From Ureibacillus yapensis (GTDB taxonomy: Bacteria > Bacillota > Bacilli > Bacillales_A > Planococcaceae), in the NCBI RefSeq assembly GCF_003515775.1, contig NZ_QWEI01000004.1, positions 1 through 64,000 of the forward strand: 64,000 nt of DNA, read 5' to 3'. The notes below the pieces were generated by a model that saw only the letters and a list, made by a program, of their open reading frames with translations, made no database searches and was not told the origin of the DNA. Shown one piece after another: positions 18,455 through 28,100 of this stretch. The position numbers and the translations under genes are program-made. Every line of letters starts with the position of its first letter. The first letter of the stretch is position 1.

Positions 18455-18486
18455 ATCTCCCTCAATAAAAGTGTTGAGGGAGATAA
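18455..18486 (-). terminator. terminator of the CodA-like deaminase gene
   Basis: ATCTCCCTCAA / TTGAGGGAGAT with a 7-base loop, followed by TTTTC on the minus strand. It probably stops both strands. Confidence 0.7.
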
Positions 18487-18507
18487 ACGTTTTAGGGAAT
18501 ATGAAAC

Positions 18508-19764
18508 TTATGAATGTTTTAAAAAATCAATTTCAATTTCATTTTTTCGCATTTCCCGCTTGAAGAGGTATTCGCCGTTGCGAATGGAGGCAAGGACCTC
18601 TGCACGCTCGCGGATGGCTTCATAGGCATCTTGGGCATCCAACACGATAAAGTTGGCTGGTTTACCGGCTTCAATGCCGTACTCGTCGTTCACTCTCATA
18701 ATGTGGGCACCGTGGTATGTGATGAGATCGAAGGCCTTATTGATTTCATCAATGTGCGTATAATGCGCTAAGTGGATTCCGTTGTCCAAAATGTTCATCA
18801 TATTTCCGTTACCTAATGGATACCAGTAGTCTGCAATGGAATCTTGTGCAAATGCTACATGGTTTCCGTTGTTCAATAGCTCTTTTACACGCGTTAGACC
18901 ACGGCGTTTTGGGTAACTGTCGCCGCGTCCCTGTAAATGGGCATTTTCGGTTGGGCACGAAATAAAGTTGATTCTAGATTCTCTAAATAACCCCATCATT
19001 TTGTTGGCATAACTGTTTTCTACGGATCCAAAGCTGCAGGTATGGCTTGCAGTGGTATATTGGCCATAGTTTTTTTCCATAACAAGCGCATTTAATACTT
19101 CAAGGAAGCGACTATTGGGATCATCGTTTTCGTCGCAGTGAATATCAATCATCACGTTGTATTCGATCGCCATATCCACGATGCGTTTTAATGATTCAAC
19201 GCCATGTTCGTAGGAAATTTCAAAGTGCGGAATCCCGCCTGCTACGTCAGCACCCATTTCAAGTGCTTGTTTCATCAAATCTTCCGCTCCTTTATATCTG
19301 AAGAAGCCTTCTTGAGGAAACGCGACAAGCTGTAATGTTACCATATCTTTCAATTCTTCCCGCAGTTTCAGTAATGCCTTCATCCCGGTTAAATTCGGAT
19401 CCGTAATGTCTACATGAGAACGAATGAACTGAACCCCTTTACTCACTTCTTTTTGAATTCCTTTTATGGCGCGCTCACGCACCATTTCTTCCGTCAATGA
19501 TTTCTTATTGTCACTCCAGCGCTGTATTCCTTCAAATAACGTACCTGATACGTTGGCATTTCCTTCGCCCAGCCCTGAAAAAATATAATCCAAATGTAAA
19601 TGAGGGTCGACATAAGGAGGCAGCACCAAGCGGCCTTGTAAATCAATCACCTCTTCTGCATTTCCTAAATCATTTCCTATTGCTTTAAATTGACCGTTTT
19701 CTATCAGCATTTCATGAGAAGCTGGGTCTCCATATATTGTGGCATTTACAAATTTTTTCATCAT
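18508..19764 (-). CDS. CodA-like cytosine deaminase-family amidohydrolase with Asp-to-Ser change
   Basis: A 418-residue amidohydrolase clearly related to E. coli CodA: HLHLD (H55, H57), AFPQEG (Q151), HCDE (H209, E212), ASHT (H241), LQGR, YPKRRG and the metal aspartate D308. CodA has HDD here (D313-D314); this protein has QDS, with S309 in place of D314, the residue that shapes the pocket around the pyrimidine C5. From memory, D314 replacements in CodA shift specificity toward 5-substituted cytosines. The substrate may be cytosine, a 5-methylated cytosine or another amino-heterocycle. It is monocistronic. AAGGGAG lies 6 bases before the ATG. Confidence 0.82.
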   Translation of the reverse strand: MMKKFVNATIYGDPASHEMLIENGQFKAIGNDLGNAEEVIDLQGRLVLPPYVDPHLHLDYIFSGLGEGNANVSGTLFEGIQRWSDNKKSLTEEMVRERAIKGIQKEVSKGVQFIRSHVDITDPNLTGMKALLKLREELKDMVTLQLVAFPQEGFFRYKGAEDLMKQALEMGADVAGGIPHFEISYEHGVESLKRIVDMAIEYNVMIDIHCDENDDPNSRFLEVLNALVMEKNYGQYTTASHTCSFGSVENSYANKMMGLFRESRINFISCPTENAHLQGRGDSYPKRRGLTRVKELLNNGNHVAFAQDSIADYWYPLGNGNMMNILDNGIHLAHYTHIDEINKAFDLITYHGAHIMRVNDEYGIEAGKPANFIVLDAQDAYEAIRERAEVLASIRNGEYLFKREMRKNEIEIDFLKHS

Positions 19765-19787
19765 ACATGACTCCCTTGCAACATTTT

Positions 19788-19801
19788 AACTGAAATCAGT
19801 T
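19788..19801 (-). promoter_or_regulatory. small inverted repeat before the deaminase gene
   Basis: AACTGA-AA-TCAGTT, 24 bases upstream of the start codon. It could be an operator half-pair; support is weak. Confidence 0.25.
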
Positions 19802-19923
19802 CTATATCAATCATAAACCTATCTAATGAGAAGATGTACATTTTAAGCTCGGAATTAAAAGAGAATTCAGTCGCTTGGCCGATTGAGTGTACAGATTATC
19901 ATTTTTATCTTTACGGGTAGAAT

Positions 19924-19950
19924 GTTTATTTTTGTTCGTTCCTTGGGAAT
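19924..19950 (+). promoter_or_regulatory. sigma-B-like promoter of hsp20
   Basis: GTTTAT, a 15-base gap, then GGGAAT, close to the sigma-B consensus (GTTTAA, 12-15 bases, GGGWAW). It lies 35 bases before the hsp20 ATG. No good sigma-A pair or CIRCE-like repeat was seen nearby. Confidence 0.6.
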
Positions 19951-19985
19951 ATATACAATGTAATGATAAAAAGGAGGCAGGAAAA

Positions 19986-20429
19986 ATGGCTTTAGTTCCA
20001 AATGATCCATTTAGACAACTTTCCAATATGAGAAGGGATTTTGAAAACTTTTTCTCTAATTTACCTGCAGCATTTGAAAATGAATATCGAAACTTGGGCG
20101 GCGTTCGTGTAGATGTACACGAAACCGAAAATGAAGTCGTTGCCACTTGCGATATCCCTGGCCTTGAAAAAAAGGAAGACATCAACATAACTATTGAAAA
20201 CAATATGTTGCGAGTAAGCGGAACGATCAATCGAACAAACGAGGCGAAAGAAGAAAACATGCATAGAAAAGAACGTTTTGTCGGCAGCTTCAATCGTTCT
20301 GTTTCGCTTCCGACTTCTGTATCCGAGGAAGGCGTTAAAGCTTCCTATAAAAATGGAGTACTGGAAGTAAGAATGCCAAAATTAACCGTTGGCAACAATA
20401 CGAAAAAGATTGATGTTGATTTTCAATAA
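19986..20429 (+). CDS. small heat shock protein, Hsp20/alpha-crystallin family
   Basis: A 147-residue ATP-independent holdase chaperone. An N-terminal arm (FRQLSNMRRDFENFFSNL) precedes the alpha-crystallin domain (about residues 38-130) with DIPGLEKKEDINITIENN and the conserved A-x-x-x-N-GVL motif (KASYKNGVLEVRMPK). AAGGAGG lies 9 bases before the ATG at 19986; longer upstream frames have no ribosome binding site. It is a single gene behind a sigma-B-like promoter, so it is probably part of the general stress response, which the RsbK/RsbM/RsbY module 9 kb away may control. Confidence 0.92.
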   Translation: MALVPNDPFRQLSNMRRDFENFFSNLPAAFENEYRNLGGVRVDVHETENEVVATCDIPGLEKKEDINITIENNMLRVSGTINRTNEAKEENMHRKERFVGSFNRSVSLPTSVSEEGVKASYKNGVLEVRMPKLTVGNNTKKIDVDFQ

Positions 20430-20898
20430 TTGAATGAAGGGATATTCCGAAAGAAAACATTTTATAGATGAGCTCTAGAGGAATGAACAAGTGGTCTAAT
20501 GAAAAATTTGAAGGAATGGGAGCTCTAGCACAATCGCAATCGGATTGGATAGGGCTCCCTAATTTGTTGTCTTGAACATCTGATTTTTTAGTTTTTAATT
20601 AAATGGAAATTTTTTATAAATAACTTATTGCACACAAAAACGTTGATTTACCAATGTTTTGTGTGTTTTTTTAATATTTAATCGATCGATTTTTAAGCTG
20701 TTGAGTTTTTACTTTTGAACATGTCAAAGGAGAATGACGCGTAAACTATTCAAGAAAAATGAGGAAGGAAATTGGCTTATTTTCCTAATTTCGTTTAACA
20801 ATAACACCGCTTTATAATTTAGGGTGTAAGGATTAAATTTACAGCAGGATGCTTTTGGGATGACAAGAAGAACTTAAATAACTTTTTGGAGGAAAACC
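20430..20898. other. intergenic region between hsp20 and the CPBP-like gene
   Basis: AT-rich, no gene seen. A possible hairpin GGGAGC/GCTCCC near 20518-20560 has no good T run and might be a weak hsp20 terminator. A clear terminator lies at 20631-20672. GCAGGATG and other short words near 20840 show no recognisable operator. Confidence 0.5.
20631..20672 (+). terminator. rho-independent terminator
   Basis: CACACAAAA-CGTTG / CAATG-TTTTGTGTG, then seven T. It lies 200 bases after hsp20, so it ends either a long hsp20 transcript or a short unannotated RNA. Confidence 0.8.
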
Positions 20899-21654
20899 AT
20901 GCAATCCCTTTTATCAAGTGAGGCAAATCGTCAGTCAGTTAAAAAAAGCGATATTTATTTTTCGTTAGTAATGAGGTCGCTATTCTTTTTAGGCTTTGGG
21001 TTGATATTTGTCGGTATTTTTACATTGAAGGGGAGCGACCATCCTTTTCAGGAAGCGGAAAAGTGGTGGCCGTTTCAAGTGATTTTTGCTAATCTATTCA
21101 CTTTTATTATCCTTCGATTCTTTCTTAAAAAAGAAGGGCGACAATACGGGAGTCTCTTCCAATCGGGGGTTGATATAAGTAGAAAAAAGGTCCGCGAATA
21201 TGGTGTTCTTTTCCTATTGGCGGTCATTGGGGGCGCTGTACCCCTGTATCTCTTTTCATATTTGTTTTTAGGCTCCATCATTCCGCCTGATACACACTTT
21301 CAAGCACTTCCAATTGGATTTGCAGCTATCGCTTTAATTCTGTTTCCGTTATCAAATGCTTTAGTTGAGACTCCTACTTATATTGGCTATGCGCTGCCGA
21401 GATTACAAGCATCAATTGGGAAAATATACGTACCTATCTTATTGGCAGGATTGGCCTTGGCTCTTCAGCATGTATTCCTTCCCATCGTACTTCAGGCAGA
21501 TTATATGTTATGGCGACTTTTTTCGTTTATCCCTTTGGCCATTATTTTAGGGCTCTTCTTTACGAAGACAAAGAGACTGCTGCCGATCGTCATCATTCAT
21601 TTTCTCATGGACCTGCAGCTCATTTTGCAGATGTTTTTGAATTCTTTAAGATAA
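20899..21654 (+). CDS. CPBP-family intramembrane protein with degenerate protease motif
   Basis: A 251-residue protein with about seven membrane segments and the CPBP/Abi layout: motif 1 ALVETPTYIGY, motif 2 ALQHVFLP, motif 3 IVIIHFLMD. Active CPBP proteases (Rce1, MroQ) have EExxxR in motif 1; here only the first glutamate remains and the arginine is absent, while both histidines are kept. It may have lost proteolysis or work with altered chemistry. Members of the family process peptides or protect against bacteriocins. GGAGG precedes the ATG; it is a single gene. Confidence 0.7.
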   Translation: MQSLLSSEANRQSVKKSDIYFSLVMRSLFFLGFGLIFVGIFTLKGSDHPFQEAEKWWPFQVIFANLFTFIILRFFLKKEGRQYGSLFQSGVDISRKKVREYGVLFLLAVIGGAVPLYLFSYLFLGSIIPPDTHFQALPIGFAAIALILFPLSNALVETPTYIGYALPRLQASIGKIYVPILLAGLALALQHVFLPIVLQADYMLWRLFSFIPLAIILGLFFTKTKRLLPIVIIHFLMDLQLILQMFLNSLR

Positions 21655-21670
21655 ATAGTGTAGAGTGATG

Positions 21671-21698
21671 CCTGCTTCAAATAAGAAGCAGGTTTTTT
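21671..21698 (+). terminator. terminator of the CPBP-like gene
   Basis: CCTGCTTC / GAAGCAGG with a 6-base loop, then T6. Confidence 0.9.
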
Positions 21699-21831
21699 AT
21701 ATCCTTTACATTAAGAGAAGTAAACCCCGAGTTCGATGGTGAATATGGGATTACTTCACCATATCTATAGTGAGGGGAACTGGCAGCGTTTAAAAATGGG
21801 TATCACTGAAAGGTGTATCTTGTTTAAAAAA

Positions 21832-22203
21832 TCAGCGGTGTTGGTCTATCAGAATAGGATTGCCATCTGGGTCTTCAATCGTGATGTAACCTGGTCCTTC
21901 ACTTGCTTCATCAACACCATGGAGTATGTTGATTCCATTTTCTTTAAGAGTTTGTTGAAGCTCTCTTACATCCGTAAAGGAATCAAGATTTTGAGCGTTT
22001 TGATCCCATCCCGGATTGAAAGTAAGCATGTTTTTCTCGAACATTCCTTGGAACAACCCAATAACACATTGGCCATTCTTCATAATCAGCCAGTTTTGAG
22101 TAATGTCTCCGCCTAAATCTTCAAAGCCTAATTTGGAGTAGAATTCTTTGGATTTGTGAATGTCTTTTACCTTTAAGCTAATAGAAAATGCACCTAGTTT
22201 CAT
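21832..22203 (-). CDS. VOC-family (glyoxalase/bleomycin resistance-like) protein
   Basis: A 123-residue, two-module beta-alpha-beta-beta-beta protein. It opens SISLKVKDIHKSKEFYSKLGF and closes GYITIEDPDGNPILIDQHR, typical for the vicinal oxygen chelate superfamily. The metal-ligand histidine common in the first strand is absent (SISL), so it may not be a metal enzyme. Function unknown. A longer upstream frame exists, but AAGGGGACAAGAG supports the ATG at 22203. Confidence 0.8.
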   Translation of the reverse strand: MKLGAFSISLKVKDIHKSKEFYSKLGFEDLGGDITQNWLIMKNGQCVIGLFQGMFEKNMLTFNPGWDQNAQNLDSFTDVRELQQTLKENGINILHGVDEASEGPGYITIEDPDGNPILIDQHR

Positions 22204-22284
22204 TTCTCTTGTCCCCTTTATACAATGGAATGCTTGCCTAACGTCAAGTATATGTGAGCTCGCTGAACTGCACAATAAAAAAGA

Positions 22285-22327
22285 GGAAAAAAACAACTCC
22301 CACATAAATTAAAAAAGGGAGCTGTTT
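22285..22327 (-). terminator. terminator of ddh
   Basis: On the minus strand AACAGCTCCC / GGGAGTTGTT with an AT-rich loop, then a run of T. Confidence 0.85.
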
Positions 22328-22341
22328 TATATGATTGGAAC

Positions 22342-23325
22342 TTACAAGAAATCTCTTCTCAATTCCTCGGCAGAACGTGGTGAAATATAGCCGGGCGCTA
22401 CATCAAACACAGTCTTTGCACCAAATTGGTTTTCGTTGTTTAGACGATAAGCTGCTCTTGCGTAGGCAACTAATACGCTTGCTGTAAATTCAGGGTTGCT
22501 GTCTAGTTTAAGAGAGAATTCATAGATTTGTTTGTGCCCTGAACCTGTATTGCCGCCACGAATGACAAAACCGCCGTGTGGAGCTTTTGAGTGGTCGCGT
22601 TTTAGTTCTTCTTCTGAGATAAAGTTCACTTCTGTATTGTAATCTGCAAAATAGTTTGGCATTGTTTTGATTTCTTGTTCAATTGCTGCTTTGTCGGCCC
22701 CTTCTTCTGCTACAATATAGCACACGCGGTTGTGTTTTTCTGCAGTTTCAAGAGTAGGGTTTTCACCGCTGCGTACTTTTTCGATTGCAGATTCAGACGG
22801 GATTGTATATTGAACACCATTTTTTACCCCATTGACGCGTCTAACTGCATCTGAGTGACCTTGGCTAAGCCCTTTCCCCCAGAATGTGTAGTTCTCGCCG
22901 CTCGGTAAAATGGCATCTGCCATTAAACGATTGATTGAGAATAAGCCTGGATCCCAGCCGACTGAGATAATCGCTGTTTTGTTATTTTTTGTTGCGGCTT
23001 CATTGACGGATTCATAAAACTCAGGAATCTTTGCATGTGTGTCAAAACTATCAACCGTGTTGAACATACTAGCGAAGTAAGGTGTTTGTTCAGGTAAATC
23101 GGTTGCAGAGCCGCCGCAAAGCAACATAACATCAATTTCATTTTTATAGTCGCTTGCATTTGAAATATGTACTTTTTTTACAGTTGGATCATCGATTGTT
23201 AAATCTTCCGGATCTCTTCTTGTGAAAACGGCTACCAATTCCAGGTCATCCGTTTGTTTAATTGCTTCTACTGCTCCTTTACCCAAATTACCATATCCAA
23301 CAATACCTAGTTTAATTTTAGACAT
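22342..23325 (-). CDS. ddh: meso-diaminopimelate D-dehydrogenase
   Basis: A 327-residue NADPH enzyme that reductively aminates tetrahydrodipicolinate to meso-diaminopimelate, a one-step branch of lysine and cell-wall precursor synthesis. The Rossmann start is KLGIVGYGNLGKG; LLCGGSATDLPEQ, FDTHAKIPE, SVGWDPGLFSINR and APHGGFVIRGGNTG are hallmarks of the family. The branch is found in only some Bacillales, such as Lysinibacillus, Ureibacillus and B. sphaericus relatives. It is monocistronic with its own terminator. No lysine riboswitch was seen in the 460 bases upstream. Confidence 0.95.
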   Translation of the reverse strand: MSKIKLGIVGYGNLGKGAVEAIKQTDDLELVAVFTRRDPEDLTIDDPTVKKVHISNASDYKNEIDVMLLCGGSATDLPEQTPYFASMFNTVDSFDTHAKIPEFYESVNEAATKNNKTAIISVGWDPGLFSINRLMADAILPSGENYTFWGKGLSQGHSDAVRRVNGVKNGVQYTIPSESAIEKVRSGENPTLETAEKHNRVCYIVAEEGADKAAIEQEIKTMPNYFADYNTEVNFISEEELKRDHSKAPHGGFVIRGGNTGSGHKQIYEFSLKLDSNPEFTASVLVAYARAAYRLNNENQFGAKTVFDVAPGYISPRSAEELRRDFL

Positions 23326-23784
23326 ATACCTATCTCCATTTTCATAGTTAAAATTTAGTTAGTTAAGAAATGGCTTAAATCTAAAGCCGATGCTAAAAAT
23401 TCTGGCATAGCCATTTCTAATTAATAACACTTTTTTATATTATAAGTGTTTTAAATATTTTCTGTAAATAATAAACCATTGAAAATAAAAATAGAAGGCT
23501 GATTCCTTTGCCTTTATAAACAAGTGCTGATTCTGTTGTTATAACTTCTAAAAATTTATTTTCAATTGTGAGGTTATTTCTGTTCAAAAGAGCAACTTAA
23601 AAGTGAATCTTAACAAACCGTGTCAATTAATGGTCGCCCCTTCCTCGAATAATCCAACAGCCAACGGTTAAGATAATAGTGGCGAATAAATATTTGCTCA
23701 ATGCCGAAATGGTGAAATTTTGGGTTGAGTAATGTTTATGCTGGCCGAACTTTATTTTTTTATACGAAAGTGGGAGGGATTTTC
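23326..23784. other. intergenic region upstream of ddh
   Basis: AT-rich sequence carrying the ddh promoter on the minus strand (not resolved) and the leader of a 35-codon ORF on the plus strand. No riboswitch or repeat was recognised. Confidence 0.4.
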
Positions 23785-23892
23785 ATGGTAAAAGACTCAC
23801 ATGCGCCGAAGAAGAAAATAAAAAATCAGCCAAAAATGCCGGATGAACAAAGACGATCGAAAGGTTCATCAACGGCACGCCATCAAAATTAA
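23785..23892 (+). CDS. small basic protein of unknown function (35 residues)
   Basis: An ATG behind GGGAGGG (5 bases) opens MVKDSHAPKKKIKNQPKMPD, ending SSTARHQN. It is very rich in lysine and arginine, without hydrophobic stretches. A terminator follows 18 bases after the stop, so it is a complete one-gene unit. Its composition recalls small spore or nucleic acid-binding proteins, but I do not recognise a family. Confidence 0.6.
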   Translation: MVKDSHAPKKKIKNQPKMPDEQRRSKGSSTARHQN

Positions 23893-23910
23893 ATAGCGGG
23901 ATTCTTTTCG

Positions 23911-23938
23911 GGCAGGGTTTCGTACCCTGTCTGTTTTT
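23911..23938 (+). terminator. terminator of the 35-residue protein gene
   Basis: GGCAGGGT / ACCCTGTC with a TTCGT loop, then T5. Confidence 0.85.
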
Positions 23939-24032
23939 AGTATCCAAAATCGATTTTTGGCCATAATTCGTTTATAGTTTACTTATAATTTATTTGTTCT
24001 TAAGGGACATATACATAAAGGTTGGGATCGCG

Positions 24033-24986
24033 ATGATATTAAGATTCGGCTATGTGTCGACTGCACTTGCTTTGTGGGAGGCTTCTCCATCCAGAACGAT
24101 GACCTATACAAATTGGCGGAAGCAGGATGAAGCTTCCCGAATGGAGAAACTGCTTTATCTTACAGAGCAAAATTTAAAGAACACCATGCGCATTCTTCAT
24201 TATAATATTGCGCATGGAATCGAACTATACAGAATGTCTTCATCCCTTGTTCCGCTTGCCACACATCCAGATGTGAAGTGGGACTTTGTTGCGCCTTTTC
24301 AAGAACATTTTCAGCAGATGGGGACGTTGGTGCAGCGCAATCATTTACGTGTCAGCTTCCATCCGAGCCAATTTACGTTGTTTACAAGTCCTAAAGACGA
24401 GGTTACGGCGAATGCCATTATTGATATGGCCTATCATTATAAAATGCTGGAAGCGATGGGACTGCATCATGACGCTACCATTAATATTCATGTAGGCGGT
24501 ACATATGGGAATAAGGTGGATGCCGTTTCACGGTTTCATCAAAATTTCACAAAACTGCCGGAACCGATTCGCATGCAAACGACACTTGAAAATGATGATA
24601 AAACATATACAGCGGAAGAGACGCTGCAAATTTGCGAGCGGCAGGGTGTGCCATTTGTCTTTGATTACCACCATCACTGGGCGAATCGCGGAAATGATAA
24701 TTGGCAAGGGCTGTTGCCCCGCATCTTTGCGACTTGGGAGAATACCGGCAAGGTCCCGAAATTTCATTTATCTTCTCCGAAATCCGATCAATTGATCCGT
24801 GCTCATGCAGATTATGTGGACATGGAATTTGCACTCCCTTTTATAAAAGCGCTAAAAGAGTTTGGAAAGTCTGCAGATATTATGATTGAGGCTAAAGCAA
24901 AGGATCAGGCGGCACTGCAGCTTGTGGAAAGCTTAAGCAAATTGCGCGGGTTCAAACGAGTTAATGGCGCTGCGATTGAACTTTAG
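24033..24986 (+). CDS. uvsE: UV DNA damage endonuclease (UvsE/UVDE)
   Basis: A 317-residue TIM-barrel endonuclease that nicks DNA 5' of pyrimidine dimers and other lesions, a single-enzyme alternative to UvrABC. Marks: RFGYVSTAL at the start, SFHPSQFTLFTSP, NIHVGGTYGNK, TLENDDKTYT and VFDYHHHW, with metal-binding histidines, glutamates and aspartates. UvsE is common in spore formers, where it repairs spore DNA at germination. The ATG at 24033 gives the family start; the upstream part of the frame has no ribosome binding site. Confidence 0.93.
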   Translation: MILRFGYVSTALALWEASPSRTMTYTNWRKQDEASRMEKLLYLTEQNLKNTMRILHYNIAHGIELYRMSSSLVPLATHPDVKWDFVAPFQEHFQQMGTLVQRNHLRVSFHPSQFTLFTSPKDEVTANAIIDMAYHYKMLEAMGLHHDATINIHVGGTYGNKVDAVSRFHQNFTKLPEPIRMQTTLENDDKTYTAEETLQICERQGVPFVFDYHHHWANRGNDNWQGLLPRIFATWENTGKVPKFHLSSPKSDQLIRAHADYVDMEFALPFIKALKEFGKSADIMIEAKAKDQAALQLVESLSKLRGFKRVNGAAIEL

Positions 24987-25101
24987 AATGAGGATTGCAC
25001 GTCCTTCTTCACTATAAACCCTTCGAATCCATGGTAAAATAAACGAAAAGCAATACTTAAAAAAATTCAACCTGTCAACTCTAGAGAAAGGAGCCGCCTG
25101 C

Positions 25102-28100
25102 ATGGACGTTAAGTTAAATAGCAAAACTATCAAAGAAATGTGCGGTACAGTCTCCTTCAAAAGAGGGGACTCTTTTTATCGTGCAGGGAAAGTGAAGGTG
25201 ATTGAGGAAAGCCGGGACAGATGTGTTGCAATTGTGAAGGGGGTAGAAGACTTCCATGTCACAATTGAGAAGCATAAGAATGGCAGTATCCTGTCTACAT
25301 GCAGCTGTCCCACGTTGCCGAATGTGAAACTTCGCTGCCAGCATACAGCTGCTGTATTAATTGCCCTCCTTGAATTGAAAAAACAAAAAATCACTATGGA
25401 ACCAGCAGCCATTCAGCCGTATGAAGGCCTAATGGCGAATCAATTTATATCCCTGTTTACAGAGAAGGAGCCTGTCAGGAAAAGCGGCCGCGCTAGGCAT
25501 TTTGAAAAGCGCAAAGTTTTGGAAGCACGCGTTATATTGAAGCCGATTGCCCTTGGAGATGATATTTTATTTGGAATTAAAGCCGAGGTTGCAGAAACTA
25601 AGGTACAGAACATTCGAGAGTTCCTGCTAAATCTAGGACTGGGCCTGCCGAGTCAACTAACGCCGACCGTTCAATTTGACCCGGATATTCATTGCTTTGC
25701 GAATGAAGTTGATTCTTTATTGCATCATTTAGGCAATATCGTCAAGGATGAAGTAGTTTATTTGGATGCTTTAACTGCACAGAAGGATGTTTTCAACGAA
25801 TACTTAATCATACCGCCTTCTGCATGGAGAGGGCTTCATCCCCTTATTTCCGAAGCAGCGTTTGTTATGGTGGAACAGGATGATTATTCATATGAAAAAT
25901 TAGACTTTGGGAACGGACCGACACCGCTCAAAGTTTTTATAGAAGAAGACGAGTCCAATAGTCACTATCAGTTAACGATGCAGGGCTTTGAACAATTTGT
26001 CGTGATGGAAGCCTACCACCTTGTGTTAAGCAAAGGGACAATCTACCAACTTGATGGGCAGGATTGCGACCGATTGATCCAGCTTCGGCAAATGCTGGAG
26101 TCATCAGGAAAGAATGCGATTCCGATACATACAGATCAATTAGCGTTTTTCCTGGAAAAAGTAGTACCGGGAGTAAAACGGATCGGAGATGTGAAGCTTT
26201 CCCGAAGGGTTACTCAGATACTAATAAAAACTTCTCTGGAAGCAAAAATTTACTTGGATCGTTTGAAAAATCGGTTGCTGGCGGGGCTGGAATTCCATTA
26301 TGAAAATATTATTATTCAACCACTGGAAAATCGCGATTTGCCTATAGGCCAAATGATTACGAGAGATCTGGATAAGGAAGAGGAAATTCTCGCTCTTATG
26401 GAGGAAAGCGGCTTTACCATTACCGAAGGCGGCTATTTTATGCAAAATGAAGAGTTGGAGTATGAATTTCTTTATCATGCACTTCCAAAACTTCAAAAGC
26501 TTGCCCACATTTACGCAACAACGGCTGTCAGAAACAGAATTGCACGAACAAGCAGCTTCCCGAGAATCAAGGTTAAGGTTCCTGAAGATCGAATGGATTG
26601 GCTGGAATTTAAGTTTGAAATGGATGGAATCAATGACAAGCAGATAAAAGAGCTGCTGCAAGCACTTGAAATCAAGCAAAAATACTATCGTTTGCCCAAT
26701 GGGTCCCTGCTTTCGCTGGAAACAAAGGAAATGGAAGAAATACGGCGATTCTTAAATGCCGTGCCATTCCAGGAGAATGATTTTGAATCTACGTTAAATA
26801 TGCCGATTATGGATGGTCTGAAATTCCTTGATTTTATGGATGAGAGTGAAGTGTTTCGCCCAGAGGAATCATTCCGTCGGTTTGTTGATGATTTGCTGCA
26901 CCCTAGGAATCTGGAATATGAAGTTCCTCCAAATTTAAATCACATCCTCAGGGATTATCAAAAGCAAGGTTTTAAATGGATGAAGGCTTTGGCAAACTAC
27001 GGTTTTGGCGGAATTTTGGCGGATGATATGGGGCTGGGAAAAACATTGCAGAGTATTGCGTTTATCGTTTCCGAGCTAGAGCAGATTGGAGAACACAAAC
27101 TTCCCGTATTGATCGTTTGCCCATCTTCATTAACTTACAATTGGCTTTATGAACTTGCTGAATTTGCTCCAGAGCTGCAAGTGATTGTAATCGATGGGAA
27201 AAAGGCTGATAGAGTGAAATGCCTCCACTCCGTAAACGAGATGGATGTGATCATTACGTCTTATCCGTTATTAAGGAAAGATTTAAATTGGTACGAAAAG
27301 CAATCTTTCCACACGGTGTTCTTTGATGAAGCACAATATTTCAAAAATCCATACACTCAGACTGCTCGCGCGGTCAAAAAAATCAAGGCCCAACATCGCT
27401 TCGGGCTGACGGGAACGCCCATTGAAAATTCGCTGGAAGAGCTATGGTCCCTTTATCACGTGGTGTTTCCCCAACTATTCCAAGGGCTGGAGGAGTATAG
27501 CCATCTTCCAAGAAAAGCCATTGCACGGCGGGTAAAACCGTTCTTGCTTCGTCGCATGAAAGAAGATGTACTGCCTGAATTGCCGCAAAAGCATGAGACA
27601 TTGGAATTCTCGGAGTTGCTTCCTGAGCAAAAGAAACTTTATACCGCATTTTTGGCGAAGCTGCGGCATGAAACCTTAAAGCACTTGGATAAAGAAACGT
27701 TCCAAAAAAATAGGATTCGCATTTTGGCAGGATTGACAAGATTGCGCCAAATTTGCTGTCATCCCGCTCTTTTTGTGGAAGGGTACGAAGGAAGCTCGGC
27801 CAAATTCAGTCAGTTGTTGCAATTGCTCGAAGAGGCCCATTTATCAGGGCGTCGAGTGCTGATCTTTTCTCAATTTACCAAAATGCTGGAACTGATTGGC
27901 AAGGAACTGACAAGGCAAGGTAAATCCTATTTTTATTTAGATGGACAAACGCCACCTGAAGATCGTGTGTCGTTATGCAGCCGATTTAATGAAGGGGAAA
28001 GGGATCTATTTTTAATCTCCTTAAAAGCGGGAGGTACCGGACTGAATTTAACAGGAGCGGATACCGTAATTTTATATGATTTATGGTGGAATCCAGCAGT

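Noticed and set aside
21736-22116. Plus-strand frame of 126 codons
   Set aside because: Most of it is antisense to the VOC-family gene, and no ribosome binding site precedes it.
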